This document shows positions 1 to 7,772 of a DNA stretch of 17,120 bases, piece after piece. The notes under the pieces are model-generated. The model did not search any database, had not been told where the DNA came from, and saw only the letters and a list, made by a program, of their open reading frames with translations. A program made the position numbers and the translations under genes. The stretch is from Chloroflexota bacterium. Its GTDB lineage: Bacteria; Chloroflexota; Dehalococcoidia; SM23-28-2; RBG-16-64-32. Within the stretch, counting starts at the first letter, position 1, and every line of letters starts with the position of its first letter. The stretch lies in the NCBI GenBank assembly GCA_016190405.1, contig JACPQO010000046.1:1-17120 (forward strand), given 5' to 3'.

Positions 1-73
1 CCGCTCCTACATGACACATTCTAGCACCGAAAGGAGGGCGGTGTAGCGGAATGTACCGAACGAGTTCACTGGC

Positions 74-103
74 TGGACAAACGTCCCCGGCGCCCGATAT
101 CAT
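74..103 (+). promoter_or_regulatory. Candidate sigma70-type promoter for rpsT
   Basis: TGGACA (74-79) and TATCAT (98-103) each match the -35/-10 consensus at 5 of 6 positions and are separated by 18 bp. Transcription would begin near 110, leaving a leader of about 25 nt that carries the rpsT ribosome binding site. This is seen in the sequence only. The first 70 bases of the window contain no gene I can support. Confidence 0.5.
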
Positions 104-133
104 GATTAGGCCACCTAGCGCCAAGGAGGAAGT

Positions 134-505
134 TTGGCTACTCGATCTGCCGCTAAAGCTCACCGCCAGTCCCTGAAGCGACGCCTGCGCAACCGCGCGG
201 TGCGAAGCCAGACCAAGACGGCTTTGAAGCAGGCCGTGGTCCGCATCGCCAGCGGTGACCTGGAGGCGGCGCGAGAAGAGGTACGGGCGGCGATCAGCAC
301 CCTGGACACGGCCGTGCGCAAGGGCGTCCTGCATCCCAACAACGCCGCCCGGCGCAAATCGCGGTTGCTCCTGAAGTACAACGCCGCCATTGCCGCTGTC
401 CAGGTTCCGGTCGAGGAGCCGCGGCCCAGCAAGGGCAAGACCTCCCAGGCGCGCGCCCGCCGCAGCAGCGGCGACACCCCCCGCCGCAAACCGGCCAAGA
501 AGTAG
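134..505 (+). CDS. rpsT: 30S ribosomal protein S20 with long basic C-terminal tail
   Basis: S20 is a primary 16S rRNA-binding protein of the small subunit. The N-terminal 85-90 residues show the family pattern: a Lys/Arg-rich first helix (SAAKAHRQSLKRRLRNRAVR), a middle helix and the signature LHPNNAARRKSRL. The start is TTG at 134, fixed by AAGGAGGA at 123-130, three bases upstream. At 123 aa it is longer than typical S20 (about 85-90 aa). The extra residues, from about 90 onward, are rich in Pro, Ser, Arg and Lys and look disordered, ending PRRKPAKK. Such tails occur in GC-rich lineages and probably add non-specific rRNA contacts (inference). It is preceded by its own candidate promoter and followed 48 bp later by the aminotransferase-fold gene. 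Confidence 0.95.
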   Translation: MATRSAAKAHRQSLKRRLRNRAVRSQTKTALKQAVVRIASGDLEAAREEVRAAISTLDTAVRKGVLHPNNAARRKSRLLLKYNAAIAAVQVPVEEPRPSKGKTSQARARRSSGDTPRRKPAKK

Positions 506-553
506 AAGTAGCCTGCATCAGCTTGTCGGGGTAGCCCCATCGAGCCGGCGTCC

Positions 554-1792
554 TTGCTTCCCTCCTCCCGAGTAGAGGGGATCCGCCGCCAGGTCCCCGC
601 TACAAGCAAGCTTATCTATCTGAACACCGGCTGGCAGGGCCCTTCTCCACTTTGTGTGGCCCAGGCGGTCCGCGAGGCCTTCGCGGCGGAGGCCGAGGGC
701 CCCACCGCGCCACCCCAAAACCAACGACGCCTCGCCGTGGCCCGGCGGGCCCGTCAGGCCCTGGCGGAACTCATCGGCGCCTCGCCCGAAGAGGTATCCT
801 TGCAGCAGAACACTACAGAGGGGATAAACATCGTCCTCGGCGGCCTCGGCCTGCGGCCCGGGGACGAAGTCATCATCTGTACCATGGAGCACCCGTCGGT
901 CGTCGTCCCGGCCTACTACGCCCGCGAGCGGCAGGGAGTCGCCCTCAAGATCGTCCAACTGTCCGCCGCCGACTCGCCCGCTGACATCGTCGCCAGGTTC
1001 CAGGAAGAGGCCACGCCGGCCCTCAAGCTCATCGTCCTATCGCACATCGCCTACGCCACTGGCCAGGTCCTCCCCATCCGGGAGCTGTCCCGCCTGGCCC
1101 ACGACAGGGGCGGCTACCTGCTACTGGACGCCGCCCAGTCGGTGGGCCAGATCCCCGTCGCGATGAGCGACTTGGAATGCGATTTCTGCGCCTTCCCCGG
1201 CCACAAGTGGCTCCTGGGGCCGGCAGCTACCGGCGCCCTCTTCGTCCGGCGCGACCTCATCGAGAGGCTGCAACCGCCGAAGATCTCCCATCACGCCGCG
1301 GCGTCCTACAACTTCCGCGGCGAGTTCCACCCCAGGACGGATGACATCGCCAAGTTTGAGCTGACCACCGTCAGCGTACCCCTGCTGGCCGGGCTCAACG
1401 CCGCCATCGATTTCATTCAAGGCATCGGCCTGGAGGCTGTACGCGACCACGCCCTCGGGCTGGCCCACTATACCACCGAGCGCCTGGGCCGGGTGCCCGG
1501 GATCCGCCTGGTCAGCGCCGCCGAGCCCGCCTCCGTGGCCTCCGGCCTCGTCTCCTTCGGGCTGCCGCAGGTGTCGCCGCAGATCATGACCGCCTACCTG
1601 TGGGAGCAGTCGCGCATCGTGGCCCGGACGGTGGTCGACGCCGGCTGCACGCGTCTCTCCCTGCACGTGTTCAACACCGAGGCCGAGGTGGACGCCGTGG
1701 TGAAGCTTGTCGAGGAGCCAGCGCGTACCGGCTCCCCGGCCCGGGCCTTCCCCACCGCACAGATCGAGTGGGAGGCGATGACAGAGCTGTGA
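554..1792 (+). CDS. Class-V aminotransferase-fold PLP enzyme (NifS/isopenicillin-N-epimerase-like)
   Basis: A fold-type I PLP enzyme of the class-V aminotransferase family. Visible hallmarks are TTEGIN, EHPS with the PLP-stacking His113, LLLDAAQSVGQ with the cofactor-binding Asp192 and Gln195, and PGHKW with the Schiff-base Lys218. Near the C-terminus it has LSLHVFNTEAEVDAV, the usual end of the fold. The segment that carries the catalytic cysteine in SufS/Csd desulfurases (before this motif) is replaced by a short stretch, VARTVVDAGCTRL. A classical cysteine desulfurase role is therefore unlikely; an epimerase, lyase or kynureninase-like role fits better (inference). The start is uncertain: TTG 554 is the first usable codon after the stop at 509 and has no clear ribosome binding site. 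The stop overlaps the next gene as GTGA, implying translational coupling. Confidence 0.8.
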   Translation: MLPSSRVEGIRRQVPATSKLIYLNTGWQGPSPLCVAQAVREAFAAEAEGPTAPPQNQRRLAVARRARQALAELIGASPEEVSLQQNTTEGINIVLGGLGLRPGDEVIICTMEHPSVVVPAYYARERQGVALKIVQLSAADSPADIVARFQEEATPALKLIVLSHIAYATGQVLPIRELSRLAHDRGGYLLLDAAQSVGQIPVAMSDLECDFCAFPGHKWLLGPAATGALFVRRDLIERLQPPKISHHAAASYNFRGEFHPRTDDIAKFELTTVSVPLLAGLNAAIDFIQGIGLEAVRDHALGLAHYTTERLGRVPGIRLVSAAEPASVASGLVSFGLPQVSPQIMTAYLWEQSRIVARTVVDAGCTRLSLHVFNTEAEVDAVVKLVEEPARTGSPARAFPTAQIEWEAMTEL

Positions 1793-2817
1793 AGGCCTGT
1801 GTGTTCCACGGCCCCGGCCGGGTGGAGGTGGAGTCGCGGCCGCAGCCGGCGCCCGGCCCGGGCGAGCTGCTGTTGCGCATGCAGGCGGCGGGCGTCTGCC
1901 ACTCCGATATCCGGGTGTACAAGGGGGAGAAGCAGGCCCGTCCCGGCGTCATCCCCGGCCACGAGATCGTGGGGACCGTGGAGGCGCTGGGCAGCGGCGT
2001 CGAAGGCTTCACAATCGGGCAACGCGTCGCGGTGTGCCCCATCATTGCCTGTGGCCGCTGCTACTACTGCCTGCGCGGCCTGCGCAACCGCTGCCTGGAG
2101 CGGGTCACCCTGGGCTACGAGGAGGACGGCGGCCTGGCCGAATACGCGCTGATCCCGGCGTCCCTGGTGTCCCTGGGCCACGTCTTTCCCGTGTCGGAGG
2201 CGCTGCCCTCAGGCACAGCCGCGCTGATGGAGCCGCTGGCCTGCGTCCTCAACTCCCTGGAGACCTGCCGGGTGCGGCCCGGCGGCTCCCTGGTGCTGCT
2301 GGGGGCGGGCCCCATGGGGTTGCTGCACCTGCAATTGGCGCGGGCGCTGGGCGTCGCGACCATCATCGTCAGCGAAGTGAACGGCGACAGGCTCGCCTAC
2401 GCCCGGCGCTTCGGCGCCGGTCTGGCCCTCGACCCCGGGAGCGCCGACCTGAAGCGAAGCGTGCTCGACGCCACGGAAGGGCTGGGCGCCGATGCCGCCG
2501 TAGTCACGACAGGCGTCCCCGGCCTGCTGGCGCCCGCCCTAGGCCTGGTGCGACGCCAGGGGGTGGTGAATCTCTTCGCGGGGTTCCCGCCGGGCGCGGC
2601 GGTCGACTTTGACGTCAATGCGGTGCACTACTCGGAGATCGTCCTCACCGGCAGCCAGAACGCCACGCCGGAGCAGTACCGGCGGGCGCTGCAGCTGCTG
2701 ACCCTGATGCCCCAGGCGGCGGAGATCAACACGCACGTCTTCCCCATAGACGAGGGGCCCCAGGCGTACAAATCGCGGCTGGCTATGGACGGGCTGAAGT
2801 CTTTGGTGATATTCTAG
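1789..2817 (+). CDS. Zinc-dependent alcohol dehydrogenase (medium-chain MDR family)
   Basis: A 342-aa medium-chain dehydrogenase/reductase that probably oxidises an alcohol or polyol with NAD(P). The N-terminal GroES-like domain carries the catalytic zinc ligands in GVCHSD (Cys37) and GHE (His58, Glu59), with a further candidate in MEPLAC (Glu148). A structural-zinc lobe has Cys88, 91, 94 and 102 in CX2CX2CX7C spacing. The Rossmann domain has the loop GAGPMG at 172-177. The reading frame is open further upstream, but GTG 1789 is the best start. It yields the standard N-terminus MKACVFHGPGRVEVE and overlaps the previous stop by 4 bp, with GGAGG at 1771-1775. Resemblance is to sorbitol/threonine dehydrogenase-like members. 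The substrate cannot be read from sequence. Confidence 0.9.
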   Translation: MKACVFHGPGRVEVESRPQPAPGPGELLLRMQAAGVCHSDIRVYKGEKQARPGVIPGHEIVGTVEALGSGVEGFTIGQRVAVCPIIACGRCYYCLRGLRNRCLERVTLGYEEDGGLAEYALIPASLVSLGHVFPVSEALPSGTAALMEPLACVLNSLETCRVRPGGSLVLLGAGPMGLLHLQLARALGVATIIVSEVNGDRLAYARRFGAGLALDPGSADLKRSVLDATEGLGADAAVVTTGVPGLLAPALGLVRRQGVVNLFAGFPPGAAVDFDVNAVHYSEIVLTGSQNATPEQYRRALQLLTLMPQAAEINTHVFPIDEGPQAYKSRLAMDGLKSLVIF

Positions 2818-2865
2818 TGCGCGGACTTGCTCTGGATTAGCGGACGCTAGAAGAAGGAGGTCAAC

Positions 2866-3210
2866 ATGGTCCAAGAGCAGCAGCTGCCCAACTCCGTGAA
2901 AGAGGTTATGGAGGGCATGCCCACAGCCTTCCAGCCCGACAGGGCAGCAGGGGTAAACGCCACCATCGTGTTCAACTTCACCGGCGCCGAGACCGGAAGT
3001 TGGACCGTCAAGGTGGCCGACGGCAAGTGCGAGGTGAGCGCGGGCGCCGCCGACAGCCCCACCGTCACCATCAACTCCCCCTCCGACGTCTGGCTGAAGA
3101 TAACCCGCCGCGAGCTGGACGGCGCCACTGCTTTCATGAGCGGCCAGTTCACCTTCACCGGTGACATGGGCGTTCTCATGCAGATGGGGAGCTGGTTCGG
3201 CCAGGGCTAG
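2866..3210 (+). CDS. SCP2 sterol-binding-domain protein
   Basis: A 114-aa single-domain protein of the SCP2 (sterol carrier protein 2) fold, a small alpha/beta pocket binding lipids or fatty acyl groups. Visible features are FNFTGAETGSWTVKVADG (the paired beta strands), then DSPTVTINSPSDVWLKI and the closing helix after FTGDMGVLMQMGSWF. It has no signal peptide and should be cytoplasmic. ATG 2866 follows AGGAGG (2855-2860) by 5 nt, an excellent start. It lies 48 bp downstream of the dehydrogenase on the same strand, so cotranscription is likely. Its lipid ligand and any link to the aminotransferase/dehydrogenase pair are unknown. Confidence 0.85.
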   Translation: MVQEQQLPNSVKEVMEGMPTAFQPDRAAGVNATIVFNFTGAETGSWTVKVADGKCEVSAGAADSPTVTINSPSDVWLKITRRELDGATAFMSGQFTFTGDMGVLMQMGSWFGQG

Positions 3211-3249
3211 GCCCTACAGACCCTTCTAGCCGCGCCAGGAGGCCGTTTT

Positions 3250-3280
3250 CCGGGGGCTGGCCCCAGGGGTTAGCCCCCGG
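3250..3280. terminator. Hairpin between convergent genes, lacking a U tract
   Basis: A perfect 9-bp GC-rich inverted repeat (3250-3258 with 3272-3280) encloses a 13-nt loop that itself contains CCCC/GGGG. It lies between the SCP2 gene (+) and the LCP gene (-), and its right arm includes the last codons of the LCP gene. Neither strand has a T run after the stem, so intrinsic termination is uncertain; it could act in both directions or serve as an RNA 3' end protector. Confidence 0.45.
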
Positions 3281-4676
3281 GAAGGGCAGCGGCGCTGGGC
3301 AGGCTAGCGTCTGCCCCCAAGATTAGCACCACATCCCCGAGCGAGCCCAGGAAGGGCGCCGCGTCGGGGTCGGAAGCGCTTATGATCCGGCTCGGCGGCA
3401 GGTCCAACCATTCGGCCAGCCGCTGGGCGGTGTAGGTCTTGCCCGACCGGTCGACGATCAGAGTGCTGTCGTAGATGGCGCCGTTGGCGTTTTCGTCGAC
3501 GGCGACGCGGTCGGCGGCCAGCCCCTTGGTCCTCAGGAAAGAGGCGAAGTCGGCGGCCAGGCCCGGCACCTCGGTCGCGTTTTGCACCTCGACCAGGGCG
3601 TCCTCCCCCTGTAGCTGCCCATCACCGAAGACGGTCGCCTTCAGCTCCTCCACCTGGTCCCAGTCAGCCAGGAGCATGGCGCCGGGACAGTCGGGGCAGG
3701 GGTACGTCGCCTCGGCGATGGACACCGTGCGGATGTTGTCCAGGCCGATTTGCTGGCCCAGCTTGGCCAGGCCCGGTATCTTGAAGTCGCTTATGTTGGT
3801 CTTTACGGCCCCCTTGTACTTCCCGTACAGGCTGAGGGCGTTGTCAGAGAGCAGGAGTCCCAGGTCCATGGCCTGCCTGGCCGTGGCCTTGATCACCAAC
3901 TGCTGCCGCTCGATGCGTTTGAAGTCGTTGTCGCTGTGACGGATGCGGGCGTAGGCCAGGGCCCGCTCGCCGTCCATGTGCTCCGGCCCCGGCAGGAACT
4001 CCACGGGGTAAGTGTCGCAGAACTTGCAGTCGCTGTAGATCGGGTCGTAAGCGTATTCAGGGACATCGACGTCGATCCCCCCCAGCTCATCGATGAGGTC
4101 AATGAAGTTGTTGAAGTCCAGGACCACGTAGTAGTCGATGGGGATGCCGAAGTTGCGCTCCACAGTGTCCTTGGCCAGCCCCGGGCCGGCGCCCGGGTAG
4201 TCCGTATAGATGTACTGCCCCGTCTCGTAGGCCACGTTTATCCGGTCCCGGGTGTAGCCGCCATAGCCATCCGGGATATCAACAACGAGGTCGCGCGGGA
4301 TGGAGAAAATCCCGGCCGTCTTGCTGAACGGGTCCACGGTCAGCACGAAGACCGTATCGGTGCGGGACGGCGTGTCTTCCGGTTCGTCACGGCGCAGGTC
4401 CAGCCCCAGGAAGAGGATGTTTATGCGCTGGTTGATATCGGCGTATGGAGGATTGTCGCCGCTGTCCACGAACGGCAGTTTGACCCCGATCTTGAGCTCG
4501 TTGCCCGGGAGGAAGATGCTGTCCGCCTGGGTGACCACCACTACCAGCAGGTAGAAAGCGGCGACGGCGAAGAAGGCGATGCCGAAGATGAGGAAGGGGT
4601 TGTAGTGCCGCCGCCGGGACAGCGCCGGCTCAGGCCGCGGCGGCCGCTGGAAGGGTGGCGGCACGTCTCTGCTCAA
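3270..4676 (-). CDS. LCP (LytR-CpsA-Psr) family envelope protein with LytR_C domain
   Basis: LCP enzymes transfer undecaprenyl-phosphate-linked glycopolymers onto peptidoglycan outside the membrane. The order is a short Pro/Arg-rich cytoplasmic tail, one membrane helix (about 27-49) and an LCP domain. That domain shows LGLDLRR, SRTDT (Arg105, Asp107), SIPRD (125-129), RINVAYETG, and later ALAYARIRHSDNDFKRIERQ, i.e. the conserved Arg and Asp residues binding metal and pyrophosphate. A C-terminal LytR_C domain begins near VEVQNATEVPGL. I chose TTG 4676 over TTG 4685 because AGGAGG (complement of 4686-4691) lies 9 nt before the former but directly abuts the latter. Two CXXC pairs (Cys217/220 and Cys327/330) are unusual in this extracytoplasmic family. 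It is transcribed away from the unrecognised gene at 4959 but on the same strand, 283 bp downstream of it. Confidence 0.9.
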   Translation of the reverse strand: MSRDVPPPFQRPPRPEPALSRRRHYNPFLIFGIAFFAVAAFYLLVVVVTQADSIFLPGNELKIGVKLPFVDSGDNPPYADINQRINILFLGLDLRRDEPEDTPSRTDTVFVLTVDPFSKTAGIFSIPRDLVVDIPDGYGGYTRDRINVAYETGQYIYTDYPGAGPGLAKDTVERNFGIPIDYYVVLDFNNFIDLIDELGGIDVDVPEYAYDPIYSDCKFCDTYPVEFLPGPEHMDGERALAYARIRHSDNDFKRIERQQLVIKATARQAMDLGLLLSDNALSLYGKYKGAVKTNISDFKIPGLAKLGQQIGLDNIRTVSIAEATYPCPDCPGAMLLADWDQVEELKATVFGDGQLQGEDALVEVQNATEVPGLAADFASFLRTKGLAADRVAVDENANGAIYDSTLIVDRSGKTYTAQRLAEWLDLPPSRIISASDPDAAPFLGSLGDVVLILGADASLPSAAALPGG

Positions 4677-4685
4677 TGATCCCAA

Positions 4686-4691
4686 CCTCCT
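4686..4691 (-). promoter_or_regulatory. Ribosome binding site that decides the LCP start
   Basis: CCTCCT on the + strand reads AGGAGG on the - strand. It sits 9 nt before TTG 4676 and 0 nt before TTG 4685, which makes 4676 the workable start. Confidence 0.75.
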
Positions 4692-4958
4692 AGTTCACAC
4701 CGTAGCCGTCTCGACAGTCGCCTCGGGGGCATCGCAGCCGCGGTTACCCGACCCGAGCAGCGGCGCCGGGCGCCGGATGACAACCAGCCATTTTCGCCGC
4801 CTCTACCTTGCCGTCGCTAACTGCATCACACTACAAGAAGCGAGAGCCCCGAGTAGGCGCCCTCGCCGGCCGTATCCCACGCCGCTGGTCAGAGGCATGG
4901 AATCTCCAGTGTCTTACAACGCCCAGGCCCCCGCAAAAGTTTCTCGTCTTCCCGCGCC

Positions 4959-5441
4959 CTACGGGACCAGCGCCCACTCTTCGGGCAGGCGGTACCGGAA
5001 GACCGTACTGGTGTGGCTGCGGCCGTCGAAGACGCGTCCGTGGCCGCTGCGCCGGATCTCCCGATAGCTGTTCACGATCTGGACGATCCGCTTGGCCCGC
5101 AGGTTGAAGATCACAGCCCCGGCCTTCACCGGGCGCAGGCTGGCCTCCTGCGTCAGGTCGTCCACCACGCGGAAGACGGGCTGTTTGTGCCGCGGCAGCG
5201 TGGTCAGCGTCTTGTGGATCGTCTCGTAATGCCCGTCCGAGTTGTGTTCGTCGAATACGGCCAGGCCGTTCAGGACGTACTCGGCCAGATTGCGATAGTA
5301 CGGTTCGGCCGCCCCCAGCAGCTCCTCCACCGTCTGCGGACTGGCCGAGCAGGCCGCCACCAGCGCCGGCAACGCGTCTCCGTGAGCTACGAAGCTTACG
5401 CCGCCTCGTTGGTCGATAATAGTGCAGCGCAGCACGTTCAT
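4959..5441 (-). CDS. Conserved-looking protein of unknown function
   Basis: A 160-aa soluble protein with no signal peptide, membrane segment or motif that I recognise. The N-terminus MNVLRCTIIDQRGGVSFV looks like a beta strand pair, followed by an Ala-rich helical part (HGDALPALVAACSASPQTVEELL). A more basic second half contains VIFNLRAKRIVQIVNSYREIRR and ends RYRLPEEWALVP. Codon use and residue mix are those of a real gene. The frame is open back to TTG 5477 (172 aa), but neither start has a ribosome binding site. I prefer ATG 5441 because the longer form would overlap the -35 of the divergent lipoprotein promoter and leave only 31 bp between the genes. Function unknown. Confidence 0.6.
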   Translation of the reverse strand: MNVLRCTIIDQRGGVSFVAHGDALPALVAACSASPQTVEELLGAAEPYYRNLAEYVLNGLAVFDEHNSDGHYETIHKTLTTLPRHKQPVFRVVDDLTQEASLRPVKAGAVIFNLRAKRIVQIVNSYREIRRSGHGRVFDGRSHTSTVFRYRLPEEWALVP

Positions 5442-5466
5442 GGTGGTGGCGGGGAGGTTGATGGGT

Positions 5467-5495
5467 TTGACCCGCAATCGAGGCTAGCGTAACAT
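5467..5495 (+). promoter_or_regulatory. Candidate promoter for the lipoprotein transglycosylase
   Basis: TTGACC (5467-5472, 5/6 match) and TAACAT (5490-5495, 4/6) are separated by exactly 17 bp. Transcription would start near 5502, only about 7 nt before the GTG at 5509, so the message would be nearly leaderless. That agrees with the absence of a Shine-Dalgarno sequence before this gene. Confidence 0.55.
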
Positions 5496-5508
5496 CGGCC
5501 TTCGAACG

Positions 5509-7767
5509 GTGTCAACGAAGATACTCCCCTTCGCGGTCGCCCTCGCCGTCGCTCTCCTGCTGGCCGCCTGCGGGGGCGGCCAGCAGCCACCGCAGTCCAG
5601 CCCCCTGGCCGAAGTTGTGTCCCCTGTGGCCAGCGACACCCCGGTGGACCTGGCCCAGGCCGACAAGCTGTACCACGATGGCGATTTCGAAGGGGCCATC
5701 GCCATCTACTCCGCCGCCGCCCTGCGGAGCGATGACCAGCAGCGCCGGCAGGCTCTCTGGAGACTGGCCCGCATCCAGTACGCCAGCGGCGACTATCGAA
5801 GCGCCGAGCCGGTCATAATCGCCTTCCTTTCGGCGCACCCGGCGCCCGCGGACGAGGCCCGCGCCTACCTGCTGCTGGGAGCGGTCCAATCGGCGCAGGG
5901 GCACACCACCGATGCGCGGGACAGCTTGCTCCGCTACCTGGACCTGAATGGGCCGGCTGCGCCCTACGCGCACCTGCGGCTGGCCGAGCTGGCCGGCGCC
6001 GCCGGCGATCCCAGCGAGGCCATCGGGGAGATCGACTTGGCCCTGGCGCAGGGACCGCTGCCCGGCCCGGTCCATACGGACGCCCGTTTCGCCCGCGCCC
6101 GCTACCGGGACGCCGCCGGCGACACAGCCGGCGCCATCGTGGACTACCAGCAGTTGGCCAGCGATGCCGCTACCGCTTCTGACCGGGCGGAAGCGCTGTG
6201 GCAGCTGGCCGGCTTATCGCGGCGGGCCGCTGATGGCCTGTTGTACCAGGGGTCGCTGTACTCGCTGGCCACCCGCTACCCCTGGCACGCCCGGGCTCTG
6301 GAGGCCCTGGACCAGCCGCCGCTGGCCCCGTCGCCTCTCCTAAGCAACGCCCAACGCGCCACCGTTCTGTTCGCACACCGGCTCAACGACCGGGCGGCCG
6401 AGGCCTTCCGCGCTTCCCTGGCGGAGGACGCGAGCCCCGAGGCGCAGGCCGTGGGCCACTATCATCTGGGCATCCTGGCCGAGCGGGCCGGCGACCCGGA
6501 CGCCGCCCTGGCCGAATACCAGGCGGCGCGCGAGGCGCTGGCGGCGGACCCCAGCCATCCCGCCTACGCGCAGGCCTCCTGGGACCGCGCCCTTGTGCTG
6601 GAAGCGCAGGGGCGCCTCGACGAAGCGGCCGGCGCCTACGCCGCCCTGGCCGATGCCGCGCCCGCGGCGGAACAGGCCCCGGAGGCTCTGTTCCGGGCCG
6701 GCTTGCTCCGCTATCGCCAGGGCCGGATTGAGGACGCCGCGACGTTGTGGCAGCGCTCCCTGGACTTAGTGATCGCGCCGGCGGCGGCCCGCGCCCACTT
6801 CTGGCTGGCCCGCGCCGCCTCCGCGGCCGGCGACCAACCTTCCGCTTCCCGAGAGCTCGGCCTGGCAGCCTCCAGCGCTCCCCTGGCGTACTACGGCCTG
6901 CGGGCCCGCGCCCTGCTCGAAGGCGACGTGGCCGTCGCTGAATCTTCGGGCACGGTCCAAGCGCCCGCGCCGGATTGGGGCGCGGTCGAGCGATGGCTGC
7001 AATCGTGGGCGGGGCCGGAGGGCTCCCCGCCCGGCGGGGCGCTTTTGGACAGCGCGGCCTGGCGGCGGGCGCTGGAGCTGGAGACCGCGGGCCTCCGCCG
7101 GGAAGCCGGGCAGGAGTTCGCGCAACTCCTGGACGACGCTACGGGAAGGCCCTGGCGCCTCTACCGGCTGGCCCGGGCCCTGGCCGAAGAGCGTCGCGTG
7201 CCGGAGGCAGCGCGGGCGGCGGCGCGCCTGGTCCAGGGCTGGGCCGACGCGCCGAGGGAGCTCCTGGCGCTGGCCTACCCCCGGGAGTACCTTGACCTGG
7301 CCGACCAGACGGCCGGCCAGTACGGCTTCTCGCCGCTGCTCCTTCTAGCCTTGGTGCGACAGGAGAGCTTCTTCGAAGCGGGCGCCGTCTCCGGGGCCGG
7401 CGCCCTGGGACTGACTCAGGTCATTCCCTCCACGGCCCAGGAGATCGCCGGCCAGCTCGGAGAGGAGGCCTTCCGGACCGGCGACCTGCTGCGGCCGCGG
7501 GTCAGCCTGCGCTTTGGAGCGCATTACCTGGGCTCGCAGCTCACGGGCTTTGGCGGCAACCTGGTAGCAGCGCTGGCCGCCTACAACGGCGGCCCCGGCA
7601 ACGCCGGCCGCTGGCTGCGCCAGGCGGGTGAGGACGACCCCGACCTCCTCCTGGAGACGATCGACTTCTCGGAAACGCACGCCTATGTGCGGCTGGTGCT
7701 GGAGAACTACGCCCTCTACCGTTACACCTACGGCCAGACGGACCACCCGTCGCTGCCCCTGCCCTGA
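5509..7767 (+). CDS. Lipoprotein lytic murein transglycosylase with helical repeats (Slt-like)
   Basis: Predicted to cleave the MurNAc-GlcNAc bond of peptidoglycan, forming 1,6-anhydro ends, while anchored on the outer face of the membrane. The order is a signal peptide (1-20) with lipobox LAAC and lipidated Cys21, then a long region of TPR/Slt-superhelix-like repeats (about 45-590; e.g. ADKLYHDGDFEGAIAIYSAA and YQAAREALAADPSHPAYAQA). The catalytic SLT domain (about 600-730) has RQESFFEAGAVSGAGALGL, in which Glu619 is the catalytic acid, then TQVIPSTAQ and AAYNGGPGNAGRWL. The usual GLMQ is GLTQ here. At 752 aa it is somewhat longer than E. coli Slt70. GTG 5509 is the first start after an in-frame stop at 5485, and it alone gives an intact signal peptide. 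It is divergent from the unknown gene at 4959. Confidence 0.92.
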   Translation: MSTKILPFAVALAVALLLAACGGGQQPPQSSPLAEVVSPVASDTPVDLAQADKLYHDGDFEGAIAIYSAAALRSDDQQRRQALWRLARIQYASGDYRSAEPVIIAFLSAHPAPADEARAYLLLGAVQSAQGHTTDARDSLLRYLDLNGPAAPYAHLRLAELAGAAGDPSEAIGEIDLALAQGPLPGPVHTDARFARARYRDAAGDTAGAIVDYQQLASDAATASDRAEALWQLAGLSRRAADGLLYQGSLYSLATRYPWHARALEALDQPPLAPSPLLSNAQRATVLFAHRLNDRAAEAFRASLAEDASPEAQAVGHYHLGILAERAGDPDAALAEYQAAREALAADPSHPAYAQASWDRALVLEAQGRLDEAAGAYAALADAAPAAEQAPEALFRAGLLRYRQGRIEDAATLWQRSLDLVIAPAAARAHFWLARAASAAGDQPSASRELGLAASSAPLAYYGLRARALLEGDVAVAESSGTVQAPAPDWGAVERWLQSWAGPEGSPPGGALLDSAAWRRALELETAGLRREAGQEFAQLLDDATGRPWRLYRLARALAEERRVPEAARAAARLVQGWADAPRELLALAYPREYLDLADQTAGQYGFSPLLLLALVRQESFFEAGAVSGAGALGLTQVIPSTAQEIAGQLGEEAFRTGDLLRPRVSLRFGAHYLGSQLTGFGGNLVAALAAYNGGPGNAGRWLRQAGEDDPDLLLETIDFSETHAYVRLVLENYALYRYTYGQTDHPSLPLP

Positions 7768-7772
7768 CCCAG

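Noticed and set aside
1600..1788. N-terminal extension of the alcohol dehydrogenase
   Set aside because: It overlaps the aminotransferase-fold coding sequence and has an Arg/Gly-rich shadow composition. MKACVF at 1789 is the family's normal beginning.
554..1792. Naming the aminotransferase-fold gene sufS or iscS
   Set aside because: The catalytic cysteine loop is absent and no suf/isc genes are adjacent.
3250..3280. Calling this a standard Rho-independent terminator
   Set aside because: The stem is strong but no T run follows on either strand, so it was kept only as a moderate-confidence hairpin.
3750..4679. 309-aa open frame on the + strand
   Set aside because: Antisense to the LCP gene, whose motifs are unmistakable. 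The product is a Val/Asp/Gln-rich mirror with no recognisable domain.
4777..5107. Two + strand frames of about 100 aa in the gap after the LCP gene
   Set aside because: They are Arg/Pro-rich, without a ribosome binding site, and run into the antisense of the unknown gene. Position 4686-4958 looks non-coding, with only a weak GGCGCC repeat.
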